Of a stretch of DNA of 64,000 nucleotides, positions 10,000 through 20,935 are shown piece after piece (the first letter of the stretch is position 1; the number at the start of each line of letters is the position of its first letter). Source of the stretch: Brevipalpus yothersi (lineage: Eukaryota; Arthropoda; Arachnida; Trombidiformes; Tenuipalpidae). The DNA lies in assembly GCA_003956705.1 (NCBI GenBank), contig QZCP01000839.1, forward strand, positions 212,217 to 276,216, written 5' to 3'. Made by a program: the position numbers and the translations under genes. Below the pieces are notes generated by a model, which was given only the letters and a program-made list of their open reading frames with translations, was not told the DNA's origin and made no database searches.

Positions 10000-12391
10000 T
10001 AAATGATATAAACACTCATACATAAGAGGTGAAAGATCATAGAACTGTTCTTCACACAATCGTCACCTCCAATGGCCTGCATTCGGGTCTTTTCTTTCTT
10101 ATAACTTTCATATACACAGCACATATTTAGTCAGTCTTCAAACTTTTGGCCACAGAACACGGAAACTCAATTTTGCTGATTGTCCCTTGAAAATGATGAT
10201 GATGTTGATTCATAAAATGATTTCCCTCTCTCTCTCTCTCTCTCTCGTAATAATATCATGAATCATGATCGGGAGAATCATGTTCTTGAAACTCACTTTG
10301 ATTGAATTATCCTTGCAATGTGATAAAGATGAGAAAAAGAAATCTAGTTACAAAGAATGTGAAAGGAGAGTTTTGTTGGAACATGATACATGTACTACCC
10401 TAGAGCTTTATTTCTATGCATGTTTAGAGTTGCCTCAGGTTAGTCTTGGCTCTCATTGGAATTCATTGAATGAAAATTCTATGGAAATTCCAATGAATAA
10501 CTGATCACTATAAAGATGAAGTGAGGAGAGCTATCCCTACTCGATGATAATAGGCCTCTTTTTTCAAATCTGATATTCTCAGCATTTATATTTTAGGTAT
10601 ATTTTCTCTTCTCTTGATTCATATTTATATACCTCTTATCAAAACTGTGCTATCAATAGTGATCTTGTCCATCAAGGAATCTCATAGGAATAGATGAAAG
10701 TAGAAAAAGCTGTATTGTTTTGACTGTAATCGATATCTAATATAAATACCATCTTGGATGGATTGTCTGTTAACATGATTACCAATTATGTTTACCTCAA
10801 AAATGAGATGCACGTATAACAGTATTTATAACGGTATTCATGAGCTACTGTACTCCAGGACAAAGGAAGGGAGAGCATTATCCATGTACATTATGATGGT
10901 TGAAAAAGCAGAAATATCGGCGATGATTAAAAATTCTTATTGTATTCACTTTTCAAACTTTCTGCTTTGCTCTTTGTCTCTCTTATTGAATTTGCATGAT
11001 TAAGTTGATCATTCATTTTTCTCGGATTCCAGCTGCTGATAATAAATCTTTTGCTGATGTAATATGCTATCGAGAGCCTGCTCGTGGAGTGAAGCCAGAT
11101 TGCATTGTGGCAATGGACGATGATGATATATTTGGAGTAATGTTGGGCAAAATAAATCCTCAAAGGGTGAGATATTTCGATAATTATGATGGACTTCAAC
11201 TGATGTACTGAGATTTGGTTGACTTTCAATTCTATTCGGATTTATTCCAATATAGCTTTTCATGAGAGGCAAGATAAAGGTTAAAGGAAATGTTATGCTA
11301 ATGCAGCGTTTAAATACTCTATGGATAGAGTTCCAGCGATTAGGCAAAGCACCAGAAATACCTTTGGTAGCGGAAATTCTTCTCGATCATGTAAGAAATT
11401 AGCGGATTTCTCTAAAAATTGAATTTAAATGAGTATTAATCATTTTCTCCATCTTCAGGCTCTCACACCTGGATTGAAAAGTGAATTCGTGATAATCGAA
11501 TTGATCCAACGGATAGTTCGAATTCCAAGCCTCTTCCATACTGCTCCTGGAATTCATCAAATTACAATCACCAAAGATGGCAAAGAAGTTGCCCATTGGC
11601 GTAAGTGAGATTCAGATTATTTGTAACATATAGAAACTATACTCGACCAACGAATAATTCTGAGTCACACGTTGTTGTCCTCTTTCCTCGAAAAATTTCA
11701 AAGAGTTCAGTACATGGGTAACCAAAAAAGTTTTCGAATTCAGAATTGTGATTTATAGGAAATTTTTCATGAGTTAAATTTTAAATTTTGAAAGTAGAAT
11801 GTCGTTCTTCATATCAATCAAATTGTTCTGAACGGTGAGTATCTGCAGTGACTTTCGGTCAAGCTAATTCTGTGTAAAAAATCTGACCACCAAAGTTCAG
11901 TTCAACAGATGTTTGGAATACAAATCGTGCACCTCCTAGCTGTATTCTACCAGAATTGGGAAGCACAGAAACAAATTCCCAATGTTCTTAAATTTATCAA
12001 AAGGAACAAATTGTTCGAAAAGTTGTTCCGTTCTCCAACCTAAATTTTCACAATCGACGAGACTAAATTGATTTTTCATCTTCCAGTTATCTCTTTGGTC
12101 GACAAAACACCCAAAATTCTGAGGGGACAGGATCCAAAGGCTACATCTTGCATGATAATCGATGATGTAGATTTTGCGAGACTAGTGCTCATGAAAATGA
12201 GATTGAATGAGGTAAATCATTGACTGACCACTCTTTTCATTGAATCCTTGGTTATTTTATTGCATTTTACGATTATTTTTCATCTAAAGGGAATTGCTAC
12301 TGGTCGAATTGTGGTTAAAGGTGAAAAAGAGAAGTTACTTGGATTGGACAAACTATTTTCAACACCAACATCAGTTCGATCTAATCTTTAG
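9145..12391 (+). CDS. Tandem two-domain SCP2 sterol-carrier-like protein
   Basis: Exons 9145-9291, 9425-9569, 11033-11166, 11256-11390, 11459-11600, 12087-12211 and 12290-12391 give 309 aa, with all phases consistent. Residues 50-165 form an SCP2 domain: LKCDLLFNVFQNR, then PDCIVAMDDDDIFGVMLGKINPQ and MRGKIKVKGNVML, which match the SCP2 core. Residues 175-305 form a second, more diverged SCP2 domain (ATSCMIIDDVDFARLVL, TGRIVVKGEKEKL). SCP2 domains bind sterols and other lipids. No dehydrogenase or thiolase domain is attached. The C-terminus SNL resembles a weak peroxisomal PTS1 signal. The long second intron holds a CT microsatellite with an assembly gap. Expression of the two sterol genes together is only inferred from adjacency. 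Confidence 0.87.
9570..11032 (+). other. Intron 2 of the SCP2 gene, with CT tract and assembly gap
   Basis: The intron runs from donor GTAAGT at 9570 to acceptor CCAG at 11032 and is far longer than the gene's other introns. It contains (CT)n at 9614-9675, 231 Ns at 9676-9906 and (CT)n at 9907-9996, plus a short CT run at 10226-10246. Open frames in 10265-11003 look non-coding. Confidence 0.75.
9614..9996. repeat. (CT)n microsatellite interrupted by a 231-base N gap
   Basis: Uninterrupted CT dinucleotides flank the N run on both sides, so the gap is almost certainly an unresolved longer CT tract. Confidence 0.95.
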
Positions 12392-13372
12392 AGAGAGGAT
12401 TGAATTTGTATGATAGTTTATTATATCACTTGATTAGTTCGAAACTCGTGTAATCTTTCGAAACTAACTATCATATCTGGTAATTTGAAAGAAAATAAAA
12501 TGTATATCATTGACACGCAATCAGCCTGTCTCTCGCTCTTATACTCTTTCACTTTATTCCGATTTCTTGTCCACCACACTTTGATGGACATTGCAAATCG
12601 ATCGAAAATCGCCACTCATCGCTTGTGGCCATCTTCCTCATTTTTTGGCAGACCAGGAGAGTATTTTTTCTCTCTCTCCCTATCGTAGAAGGGTGTGAAA
12701 CTACGGTTAACGGTAAAATAAAAGATAATCGAGAGGAAGCAAAATATTCAATCACGTCAAGATTGAGGTAGTGATGGCTGTTTATATTCCAAGATCTGCA
12801 ACATTGATTATTAATTTGAAATGAGAGAAGAAGAAAGTGAAAGTAATAAAGCATCATACGTTAGACTATCTCAAAGTGTTCGATAAATCAGGTCCGAAGT
12901 TTGCACGAGAGGTTAAATTGTATGATCAAAGATCAACTTTACACAACTCTCTAATCGAAAAACGAGACCTTACCAACAATTTATACATACGATTTGTACG
13001 TTGATTTTTTTCACATTTTGTCTTGACCTGTCCAGTCGTTTTTCTTTCCTATCTTTTTCCGATTGTTCAATCGCGATTTTGTTCACTGATAGAGTTTCCT
13101 TTCCGAATGCCGATAGCAATTCATTCATTCGTTCGATCGTTGGCTGCTTCGTTGACGAAGTCTCGTAATCAGGTTTTGCATTTTTTACTTCACTCTTGCT
13201 ATCTTTTCTCAACTTTTACACACTCTCAAGCCAAGGCTGTCACCACAACTTCATTAGTGATTCGAATGGAGTAGCTTGCTGTGAGGCAAATTTTATAATA
13301 CACTGTACTTCAGAAAAGTTTTTCATCATTTTTATGAGGTAGAGATATAGAAAAAAAGGGAAATAAATTCAA
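12392..13372. other. Intergenic / promoter and leader of the 437-aa gene
   Basis: There are short open frames on both strands between 12485 and 13274, with no recognisable domain or splice context. The start at 13373 is preceded by an A-rich leader. No clear TATA box is seen. Confidence 0.5.
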
Positions 13373-14686
13373 ATGAACACCAAAAGTTCGGACACTCTTG
13401 TCAAACAAATGATGACAAAAATTTACCAGCAAAGCTGGCGTCATCATAAAAACGATGTGATCAGAGACGTGATGGTACAACCTTTATATGACCAGCCCAT
13501 CTCGAAATCTATCGAAGAACCACTCGTGCCGAATTCAACTCTTCAAGAGGACCAGCAACACTATCATAATCATCATCAACATCACCATCAACATCTTAAC
13601 CCGAACTTGATCAACAATAATGAGGAAAGTGAGCTACACAATTTCTCGACCATTAGTTCCTCATTACTACTTCCAGATTCAGTCAATTCAGTCAACGACT
13701 CAGTTAATCACAGCCAGCCTCATACACCTCATGATAAAGTTTGTGATCACACAAGTGCCAAATCTTACCATGACAAGACACCCGTATTGCCAAAGCCTTT
13801 GCGAAATAAGCAAAAAGTAAATGATTTTAAGCCGCTCGATTTGGCCATGGATCTTCCCGATGTGCCTCCTCCTGTGCCAAGTGTACCTCCACCAACAAGC
13901 TTTACCGGCAATGGTCATGTAGTGATGAACATTCCTGATACATGTCCAACCTGTGGTGCTCCTACGGATGTGGAAAAGCGAAAGCAATACAATTTCGATT
14001 ATGGCCCAGTTCGAAAGTATGCCCGCAAATCACCTCCACCGCCGCCTCTTCCGCCAGCCCAAGATCGATCGAAAAAAATTCAACGACTTGCTAGTTTTAA
14101 TAAAGATCGATTGACTGGTGATCTAAGACCCTTAACCCTCAATCGATGTACATCGGTACCATCAGTGTACGAATGTGTGGGAATAGATGAGCCGAAACGA
14201 TACTCTTCTCCAAGATGTCCTCGCTGTGTTGCTGGAGCTGTTGGCCGACCGTGTAGATACCATAAGCGTGATCATGGACATCATCGAGCTCAGCGAGATA
14301 CTGGCGAAAAGCGTGGTCTTCCAAGCCAAATTATGGATCTAGACGATAATTATATTCCCGATTGTCCATGCTGTGAAAAGGCTGCTAGGTCAAGTGATCA
14401 GAAGAAGTATCATGCCAACAACAGCAATAATAATAGCAAAAATTACCATCATTACAATATGGACAAACATTTGTCCTTCTATTCGGGTATGCCACATCTA
14501 TGGAATTATGATTTGCAAGATTATGAGGAGAGACGTAAAAATTATGAGAATCGTGAAAAACGCCTCATTTTTATAGTTGTTCTATTTGCCATTATATTGT
14601 TCTTCACACTTTTATACTTTGGTATTATGGCTTTTCAAAAATTTACCCAAATACCAAAATCTTTCAGTACAATAAAATCCTCTTAA
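13373..14686 (+). CDS. Uncharacterised His/Pro/Cys-rich protein with C-terminal membrane anchor
   Basis: A single-exon frame of 437 codons that I do not recognise. In order: a His-rich run at residues 62-75 (HYHNHHQHHHQHLN); a Pro-rich region (PPPVPSVPPP); CPTCGAP near residue 190; a second poly-Pro run (PPPPPLPP); CPRCVAG..CRYH near 282; CPCCEK near 331; and an Asn-rich linker. One hydrophobic segment of about 24 residues (LIFIVVLFAIILFFTLLYFG) is 41 residues from the end and is preceded by a charged stretch. There is no signal peptide. The layout suggests a cytosolic Cys/His, possibly metal-binding, domain with proline motifs for SH3/WW-type partners, tethered by one C-terminal segment. Function is not inferred further. 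Confidence 0.8.
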   Translation: MNTKSSDTLVKQMMTKIYQQSWRHHKNDVIRDVMVQPLYDQPISKSIEEPLVPNSTLQEDQQHYHNHHQHHHQHLNPNLINNNEESELHNFSTISSSLLLPDSVNSVNDSVNHSQPHTPHDKVCDHTSAKSYHDKTPVLPKPLRNKQKVNDFKPLDLAMDLPDVPPPVPSVPPPTSFTGNGHVVMNIPDTCPTCGAPTDVEKRKQYNFDYGPVRKYARKSPPPPPLPPAQDRSKKIQRLASFNKDRLTGDLRPLTLNRCTSVPSVYECVGIDEPKRYSSPRCPRCVAGAVGRPCRYHKRDHGHHRAQRDTGEKRGLPSQIMDLDDNYIPDCPCCEKAARSSDQKKYHANNSNNNSKNYHHYNMDKHLSFYSGMPHLWNYDLQDYEERRKNYENREKRLIFIVVLFAIILFFTLLYFGIMAFQKFTQIPKSFSTIKSS

Positions 14687-14890
14687 TCTAGTGTCATAAT
14701 TAGGTCATTTAATTAATTATTCACAAAATTACATTTAAAGTCACACATGGAGAAAGCACTTAAACAATAAGTTATTTATGAGAAAAATTCCGTCAGAACA
14801 TGAAATATACATGATCATGATTAAATGTAGAGTAAACAATTTGATCGGAAAAAGATGTTAAAAGTGAGAGAATGTATTCTCACGAATACT

Positions 14891-16560
14891 TCAACTGGAT
14901 TGTTTCTCAGGCTTTTCCACATTTTTACGTGAATTGTGTCTGATTTTCCTCCTGAAATTTAGATCATTGCTGTAAAGAGGAACATTATATGAGGAAGCTA
15001 GAACCTCGACAACTTTTTCGACAAGGGTCGCTCTGTCAATATCAGGCATTGGTGCCGATATAATGGCACGAAGTTTCTCCGAATGATAGCATGCACATCT
15101 TATTCGGTCTTCTTGTTTTCTATAATCCGAAATGAAATTCTCAGCAGATTTCACAACTCGCCTAAGATAACTGCCCCTATTTACAGATGGATCGATGGCT
15201 TGACAGCATTCCAAAATCTTGCGTGTAATTGGTCTGGAAAGAAAAAAGGAAACAAAGATTTATGATTTTGTTGAGAAAGTGAGTGAGATACAGATGAGAA
15301 GAGAATCACTTACGTGTAGAAGAGTCTATCATCAAAATGGGCACGCAAATGAACTGATAGTTTTTGGTTCAGGTACTTTTGGAGATCAAGGTGTATAACT
15401 AGTAGTGCTCGTTTCTTTAAACGATCAATATTAAACCCACAACGGAAAGAGTTTTCTGATACTGATAATAGTTTTCCATCGTACCTTTGCCAAAGATCAA
15501 GCAGTTCTTTAGTCAAAATTGCAATACGCTTTAAAATTTTATTGACCTTGCAGAAAAGTTCACTTTTCGAGGCTATGGAATCGAGTGACTTTTCAACACT
15601 TGATAGCTCTGTATTTATGAATTTCTCGATAATTATCAGTATTTTGCTTTCCCGTTCAACTACAACTTTTCTAGAGTGAGACATTGATACGAAAGGAGCA
15701 CCATTCTTGAAGCCTAGAACCCAAGAAAATTGGATGATTTTGTCCACAGTACGAGCAATGGGGCGGAATTGAATGTGGATGGTAAGAGCTTTACCAAAGT
15801 AATTCCAAACACAAGAGTTATAGTAAGGAACAGGTCCTGTCTGACTGGGACGATTGAATGGTAAAGTGGTGCGGTATGATAATGAAGTTTCATCTCCACC
15901 ATCGGTGGCAACACCACTGAGATCTAGCATATGATGACTTGGAAGCATCTCACATTCAGGGATTGTATGAGATATTTTCACAAATGGTGAGGAAGACTTA
16001 TGATAGGAGAGTTTAGTAGATGATATATCCAGGGAAGTCTGTTTCATTTGATTTGCAATTTCTTCAGTGATCTCTTTATGTGTTGATTCTGATTGAGATA
16101 CAGAGACCATTGACTCATTTCCAACGGGTACAGGATCAATGAGTGTCATGGACATCAGCTCACTTTGGGGTTGAGAAGGTTGAGATGGTTGAGAGTTGAC
16201 AACAATTTTCGGAATACTATCCGATTGTGAGTCCAAAGAGAGATCATCATTTGAAAGAAACTTTGTCTTGTTGAGCAGATCATCTCCCGATGAATCTTCA
16301 TCCATATCATCATTTGGAAAAATTTTCGATGGCTCAACCACACTTTCGGAAGCACTGATATCATTGATGGACTGATAAAAAGTCCTGCAAGTTCCATCAG
16401 CGAAAACTTCTTGATATTGAATGGTTGAGAAAAAAAGTTTCTTCTTCTTGTTTAGCGGCAGAACAGCATTGCCAACACTTTTCAATATCGATGGTCGCTT
16501 CCGCTGGCCAACATCCAAACTTGGCAATATCTCGTTCTCTTTCTCATCAAAAGCAGACAT
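14891..16560 (-). CDS. KNL1/Spc105-like kinetochore scaffold, short paralog without repeat array
   Basis: Two exons, 16560-15314 and 15233-14891, about 529 aa. The start is the ATG of MSAFDEKENE; the frame upstream has only a GTG. KNL1 marks: SILK at residues 24-27 followed by KKLFF at 40-44, matching the paired SILK and RVxF PP1-docking motifs. Next comes a Ser/Asp-rich middle with MSMT (MELT-like). The C-terminal RWD-like region (CVWNYFGKALTIHIQ, KELLDLWQRYDGKLLSVSENS, VIHLDLQKYL) aligns in order with the region of human KNL1 that binds the MIS12 complex. KNL1 recruits PP1 and, via phosphorylated MELT motifs, BUB3/BUB1 for the spindle checkpoint. This copy lacks the repeat array of its neighbour, so it may be a scaffold with weak checkpoint recruitment. 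The assignment rests on motifs and order, not a search. Confidence 0.75.
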
Positions 16561-16689
16561 ATTCCAAGTCACTTTAAAGCTTATTTTGAAACAAATATAT
16601 TTTTCACTATTTAACTATATAATTTGACAAAAAATCACCTGATCAAATAAAAAACAAACAATTCAAACTCATTACAAGTTGTAATTTAA

Positions 16690-16800
16690 ATTTTAAAACC
16701 CCAAAACTGATTGGCCATGTATTCATACAATTAAATGCTCCTCTCTCTCTAAGGAAGAACCAAAAACGCGCCAAACTGCAGCGACATCCTTTTCCATCTT
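16690..16800 (-). promoter_or_regulatory. Promoter of the short KNL1 copy: E2F-like site and CCAAT box
   Basis: Reading toward the gene on the minus strand, TTTGGCGCG (plus 16767-16775) matches the E2F consensus TTTSSCGC. A CCAAT box (ATTGG on plus at 16710-16714) lies closer to the gene. E2F and CCAAT (NF-Y) sites are typical of cell-cycle promoters, which suits a kinetochore gene. There is a TATA-like AT-rich stretch nearer the start but no clear TATA box. Confidence 0.55.
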
Positions 16801-17113
16801 TTTTCGCCCTTCTTTTTTGGCCTTTAAAGTTTAAAGAGACCATTCTTCAGGACCATTTAAAAACTGTCCACATAAATAGATTATACAGATATCATGAGCA
16901 AAAGGCGCAAGAAAAGCAGAGTAAAAGAATGGAATATAATTTGAAAATTTTCGCGATAAAAATATTACGATGAATCAAATAACCGTAGCAGTGTCACATG
17001 AATAAAAGTTGAAATGTTCACAATGATGATATATCCAATGGTGGCTAAGCAATGGTGTTGTTGGCAATCAGCTCTTCATGTCGTATTTCCATATAACTGG
17101 GATGTCTCAGCAC

Positions 17114-17416
17114 TCATTTCACCATGTCTTTGAGCATAAAATATCTCGGCAAAATAGGATATATCTTGGCGTCTGTATACGATATTTTGAGTTCATGAAT
17201 AATATTACGAAGATTATTGTACCGCTTCAACAATCGAAATACATCATTCATGAGTTGTTTGTTCTCTTCGGCGATGGCTGTGATGCTCATGGCTAAGACG
17301 AAATGGAATAGAAAGGAATAAAAAAAATGTGAATAAATAGAGCAAATGCATGAGTTCTCGTTAATTATGCCATGATTTTCTTTGATGATTTCTACACCAC
17401 CAATGTTCACTTTCAT
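17114..17416 (-). CDS. Possible small ORF between the KNL1 copies
   Basis: A 100-codon frame from ATG 17416 in the unduplicated spacer. The second half (MSITAIAEENKQLMNDVFRL, then LLKRYNNLRNIIHELK) looks helical. A pyrimidine-rich stretch ending TTAG just before that Met resembles an intron acceptor, but no matching donor was found upstream. No family is recognised and it may be chance. Confidence 0.25.
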   Translation of the reverse strand: MKVNIGGVEIIKENHGIINENSCICSIYSHFFYSFLFHFVLAMSITAIAEENKQLMNDVFRLLKRYNNLRNIIHELKISYTDAKIYPILPRYFMLKDMVK

Positions 17417-17632
17417 TTTTCTATTTCGGTGATCTTATTTAATGAAAATTCCGCGTTTAGAATTTTTGAAGAGAGAAATAATATCACATGGAAAAAAATA
17501 CTTAAACAATTAATTATTTATGAGAGAAATTTCGTTAAAATATGAAATATACATGATCATGATTAAATGTAGAGTAAGCAATTTGATCGGAAGAAGGTAT
17601 TAAAAGTAAGAGAATGTATTTTCACGAATATT

Positions 17633-20600
17633 TCAACTGGATTTTTTCCCAGGCTTTTCCACATTTTTACGTGAATTGTGTCTGATTTTCCTCCTGAAAT
17701 TTAGATCATTGCTGTAAAGAGGAACATTATATGAGGAAGCTAGAACCTCGACAACTTTTTCGACAAGGGTCGCTCTGTCAATATCAGGCATTGGTGCCGA
17801 TATAATGGCACGAAGTTTCTCCGAATGATAGTATGCACATCTTATTCGGGCTTCTCGTTTTCTATAATCCGAAATGAAATCCTCAGCAGATTTCACAACC
17901 ATTCTAATATAATTATACTTATTTACAGATGGATCGACGGCTTGACAGCATTCCAAAATCTTGCGTGTAATTGGTCTGGAAAGAAAAAAGGAAACAAAGA
18001 TTTATGATTTTGTTGAGAAAGTGAGTGAAATAGAGATGAGAAAAGAATAACTTACGTATAGAAGAGTCTATCATCAGAATGGGCACGCAAATGAACTGAT
18101 AGTTTTTGGTTTAGGTAATTTTGGAGATCAAGGTGTATAACTAGTAGTGCTCGTTTCTTTAAACGATCAATATTAAACCCACAACGGAAAGAGTTTTCTG
18201 ATACTGATAATAGTTTTCCATCGTACCTTTGCCAAAGATCAAGCAGTTCTGTAGCCAAAATTGCAATACGCCTTAAAATTTTATTGACCTTCTTGAAAAG
18301 TTCACTTTTCGAAGATATGGAATCGAGTGACTTTTGAACTCTTGATAACTCTGTATTTATGAAATGTTCGATAATTATTAGCACCAATCTGCTTTCGGGT
18401 CCAACTACAACTTGATCTCCAGAGTCAGATATTACTACGAAAGGAGCACCATTCTTGGAGCCTAGAACCCAGGAAAATTGGAGGATTTTTTCCAGAGTAT
18501 GAGTAATGGGGCGGTATTGAATGTGGATAGAAAGAGCTTCACCAAAATAATGCCAAACACAAGAGCTTTTGATAGAACCATGTCCTGTTCGACTGAAATT
18601 ATTGATTGGTAAAGTGTTGTGACTTGGAAATAAAGTTTCATCTCGGCCATTGGGAGCAAAACGACTGAGCTCTAGTATACGATGACTTGGAAGCATCTCA
18701 CATTCAGGGATTGCATGAGATATTTTCACAAATGGTGAGGAAGAACGATGGAGAGAGATTTTCGAAGTGGAAGATGTATCTCTTTCGGAGAGAGTAGCTG
18801 ATTTTTCGATCACAATACTTGAGGAAAGTCTCTTTGACACATGCGAAGAGGAGTTTTGTGTATTAATACTCTCCTGGGTATCATCTTCACCAGCCGCCAC
18901 GAAATGAGTTAGATCAGGAATCTGAATACGAAGCTGTGTCTCTGGTTCAGGAATAGCGCGAGATATTTCTACGAATGGTGACGAAGAACGACCAAGGGAG
19001 ATTTCAGAGGTCGAAGATGTATCGTTTTCGGAGAGAGAAAATGATTTCGCCGTCAGATTACTTAAAGAAAGGCTCTTCGACACATGCGAAGAGGAGTTTT
19101 GTGTATTAATACTCTCCTGGGTATCATCTTCACCAGCCGCCACGAAATGAGTTAGATCAGGAATCTGAATACGAAGCTGTGTCTCAGATTCAGGAATAGC
19201 ATGAGATATTTCCACAAAAGGTGAGGAAGAACGATGATGAGAGGTCTGAGGAGTCGAGAATGTATCGTTTTCGGAAAGAGCGAATGATTTTTCGATGTTT
19301 TTACTCGAGGAAAGGCTTTTCGACGCATTAGAAGAGAAGTTTTGTGTATTAATACTTTCCAGAGTATGATCTTCACCAGCCGCCACGAAATGTGTTAGAT
19401 CAGGAATCTGAATACCTTGCTGTGTCTCTGGTTCAGGAGGCGAATGGGATGCTTCTACGAAAGAGCAAGATGCACAAAACGATAGTTCGATGTTTGTTAT
19501 GTCCAGAGAAGCCTGATCAGCCTCAGTCACGATTTTGTTGTCACTAAGTTCTTTGAGCGTTGATTGCGAACCAGCCATCGAAACAATTGAATCAGCCTTA
19601 TCGGGTGCGAAAGATTTGTTGTCTACCGCCATGATGACTTCTCCTAACTCAGGCCACTTTTTCTCAGCATTTTCAGTTCGAGGTGTTAAATTTGAATCAT
19701 CACATATTGACTTAGAGGAGTTCTGCGTACTAATACTCTCCTGAGTATCATCTTCACCAGCCGCCACGAAATGAGTTAGATCAGGAATCTGAATACGAAG
19801 CTGTGTCTCAGATTCAGGAATAGCATGAGATATTTCCACAAAAGGTGAGGAAGAACGATGAAGTGAGATTTTAGGAGTCGAGAATGTATCGTTTTCGGAA
19901 AGAGCGAATGATTTTTCGATGTTATTACTCGAGGAAAGGCTTTTCGACGCATTAGAAGAGGAGTTTTGTGTATTAATACTTTCCAGAGTATGATCTTCAC
20001 CAGCCGCCACGAAATGTGTTAGATCAGGAATCTGAACACCTTGCTGTGTCTCAGGTTCAGGAATAGCATGAGATATTTTCAGAGATGATGACGAAGAACG
20101 ACGAAGGGAGATTTCAGCGGTCGAAAATGTATCGGTTTTGGAGAGAGCAAATAATTTTTCCATCGAATCACTTGAGGAAAGTCTCTTCGACAGATGAGAA
20201 GAGGAGGTTTGTGTATTAATACTCTCCATAGTATCATTTTCACCAGGATCAATGTGTGTCATGGACATCAGCTCACTTTGGGGTTGAGAAGGTTGAGATG
20301 GTTGAGAGTTGACAACAATTTTCGGAATACTATCCGATTGTGAGTCCAAAGAGAGATCATCATTTGAAAAATACTTTGTTTTGTTGAGTAGATCATCTCC
20401 CGATGATTCTTCATCCATATCATCATTTGGAAAAATTTTCGATGGCTCAACCACACTTTCAGAAGCACTGATATCATTGATGGATTGATAAAAAATTCTG
20501 GAAGTTCCGTCAGCGAAAACTTCTTGATATTGAATGGTTGAGAAGAAAAGTTTCTTCTTCTTGTTTAGCGGCAGAACAGCATTGCTAACACTTTTCAATA

Positions 20601-20673
20601 TCGATGGTCGCTTCCGCTGGCCAACATCCAAACTTGGCAATATCTCGTTCTCTTTCTCATCAAAAGTAGACAT
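17633..20673 (-). CDS. KNL1/Spc105-like kinetochore scaffold, long paralog with repeat array
   Basis: Two exons, 20673-18056 and 17975-17633, about 986 aa, with the same structure and splice phase as the short copy. The N-terminal SILK and KLFF motifs and the C-terminal RWD-like region are conserved. Between them lie six repeat units, five starting PDLTHFVAAGED and one degenerate (MSMTHIDPGEND). The units are 81 residues each, except one of 127. The DLT/MSMT tetrads resemble MELT motifs, whose Thr is phosphorylated by MPS1 to bind BUB3. Units also carry Ser/Thr-rich blocks (ESINTQNSSS, SSSPFVEISHAIPE). Presumably this is the main kinetochore KNL1; MELT repeats are known to expand and turn over quickly. 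MELT identity of DLT is an inference. Confidence 0.78.
18890..20250 (-). repeat. Coding repeat array, 243-bp period, in the long KNL1 copy
   Basis: The DLTHF-coding word starts at 18901, 19144, 19387, 19768 and 20011, giving spacings of 243, 243, 381 and 243 bp. The 381-bp unit holds 138 extra bases of unrelated coding sequence. Units with EDHTLES and with EDDTQES alternate, which points to duplication of two-unit blocks. Confidence 0.9.
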
Positions 20674-20809
20674 ATTACCAATCACTCTAAAGTTTATTTT
20701 GAAACAAATATATTTTTCACTATTTAACTATATAATTTGACGAAAAATCACCCGATCAAATCATAAAACAAACATTCCAAACACACTACAAGTTGTAATT
20801 TAAATTTTA

Positions 20810-20925
20810 AAACCCCAAAACTGATTGGCCATCTATTTATATTGTATTTATACAATTAAATGCTCCTCCCTCTCTTAGGAAGAACCAAAAACGCGCCAAA
20901 CTGCAGCGACATTCTTTCCCATCTT
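20810..20925 (-). promoter_or_regulatory. Promoter of the long KNL1 copy: same E2F-like site and CCAAT box
   Basis: TTTGGCGCG (plus 20892-20900) and CCAAT (plus ATTGG at 20824-20828) keep the order and near-identical spacing found in the short copy, although the sequence around them has small changes. Confidence 0.55.
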
Positions 20926-20935
20926 TTTTCGAAAA

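Larger units (their letters stand above)
14744..20935. repeat. Tandem gene duplication covering two KNL1 copies and their promoters
   Basis: Unit 1 is about 14744-16808 and unit 2 about 17484-20935. Nearly identical 3' flanks (ATGATCATGATTAAATGTAG in both), second exons and promoters delimit the units. Sequence between them (16809-17483) is not duplicated. Unit 2 is longer because of the internal repeat array. Confidence 0.9.

Noticed and set aside
9503..10059. Open frames spanning the N gap with Leu-Ser or Arg-Glu repeats
   Set aside because: They are translations of the CT/GA microsatellite and of N bases, inside an intron.
12970..13274. 80-83 codon frames on both strands before the 437-aa gene
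   Set aside because: They overlap in antisense and lack any domain, splice context or repeat support.
15310..20685. Upstream starts of both KNL1 frames
   Set aside because: The frame can be extended a few codons upstream, but the upstream codon in the short copy is GTG and the conserved ATG (MSAFDEK / MSTFDEK) is the better start.
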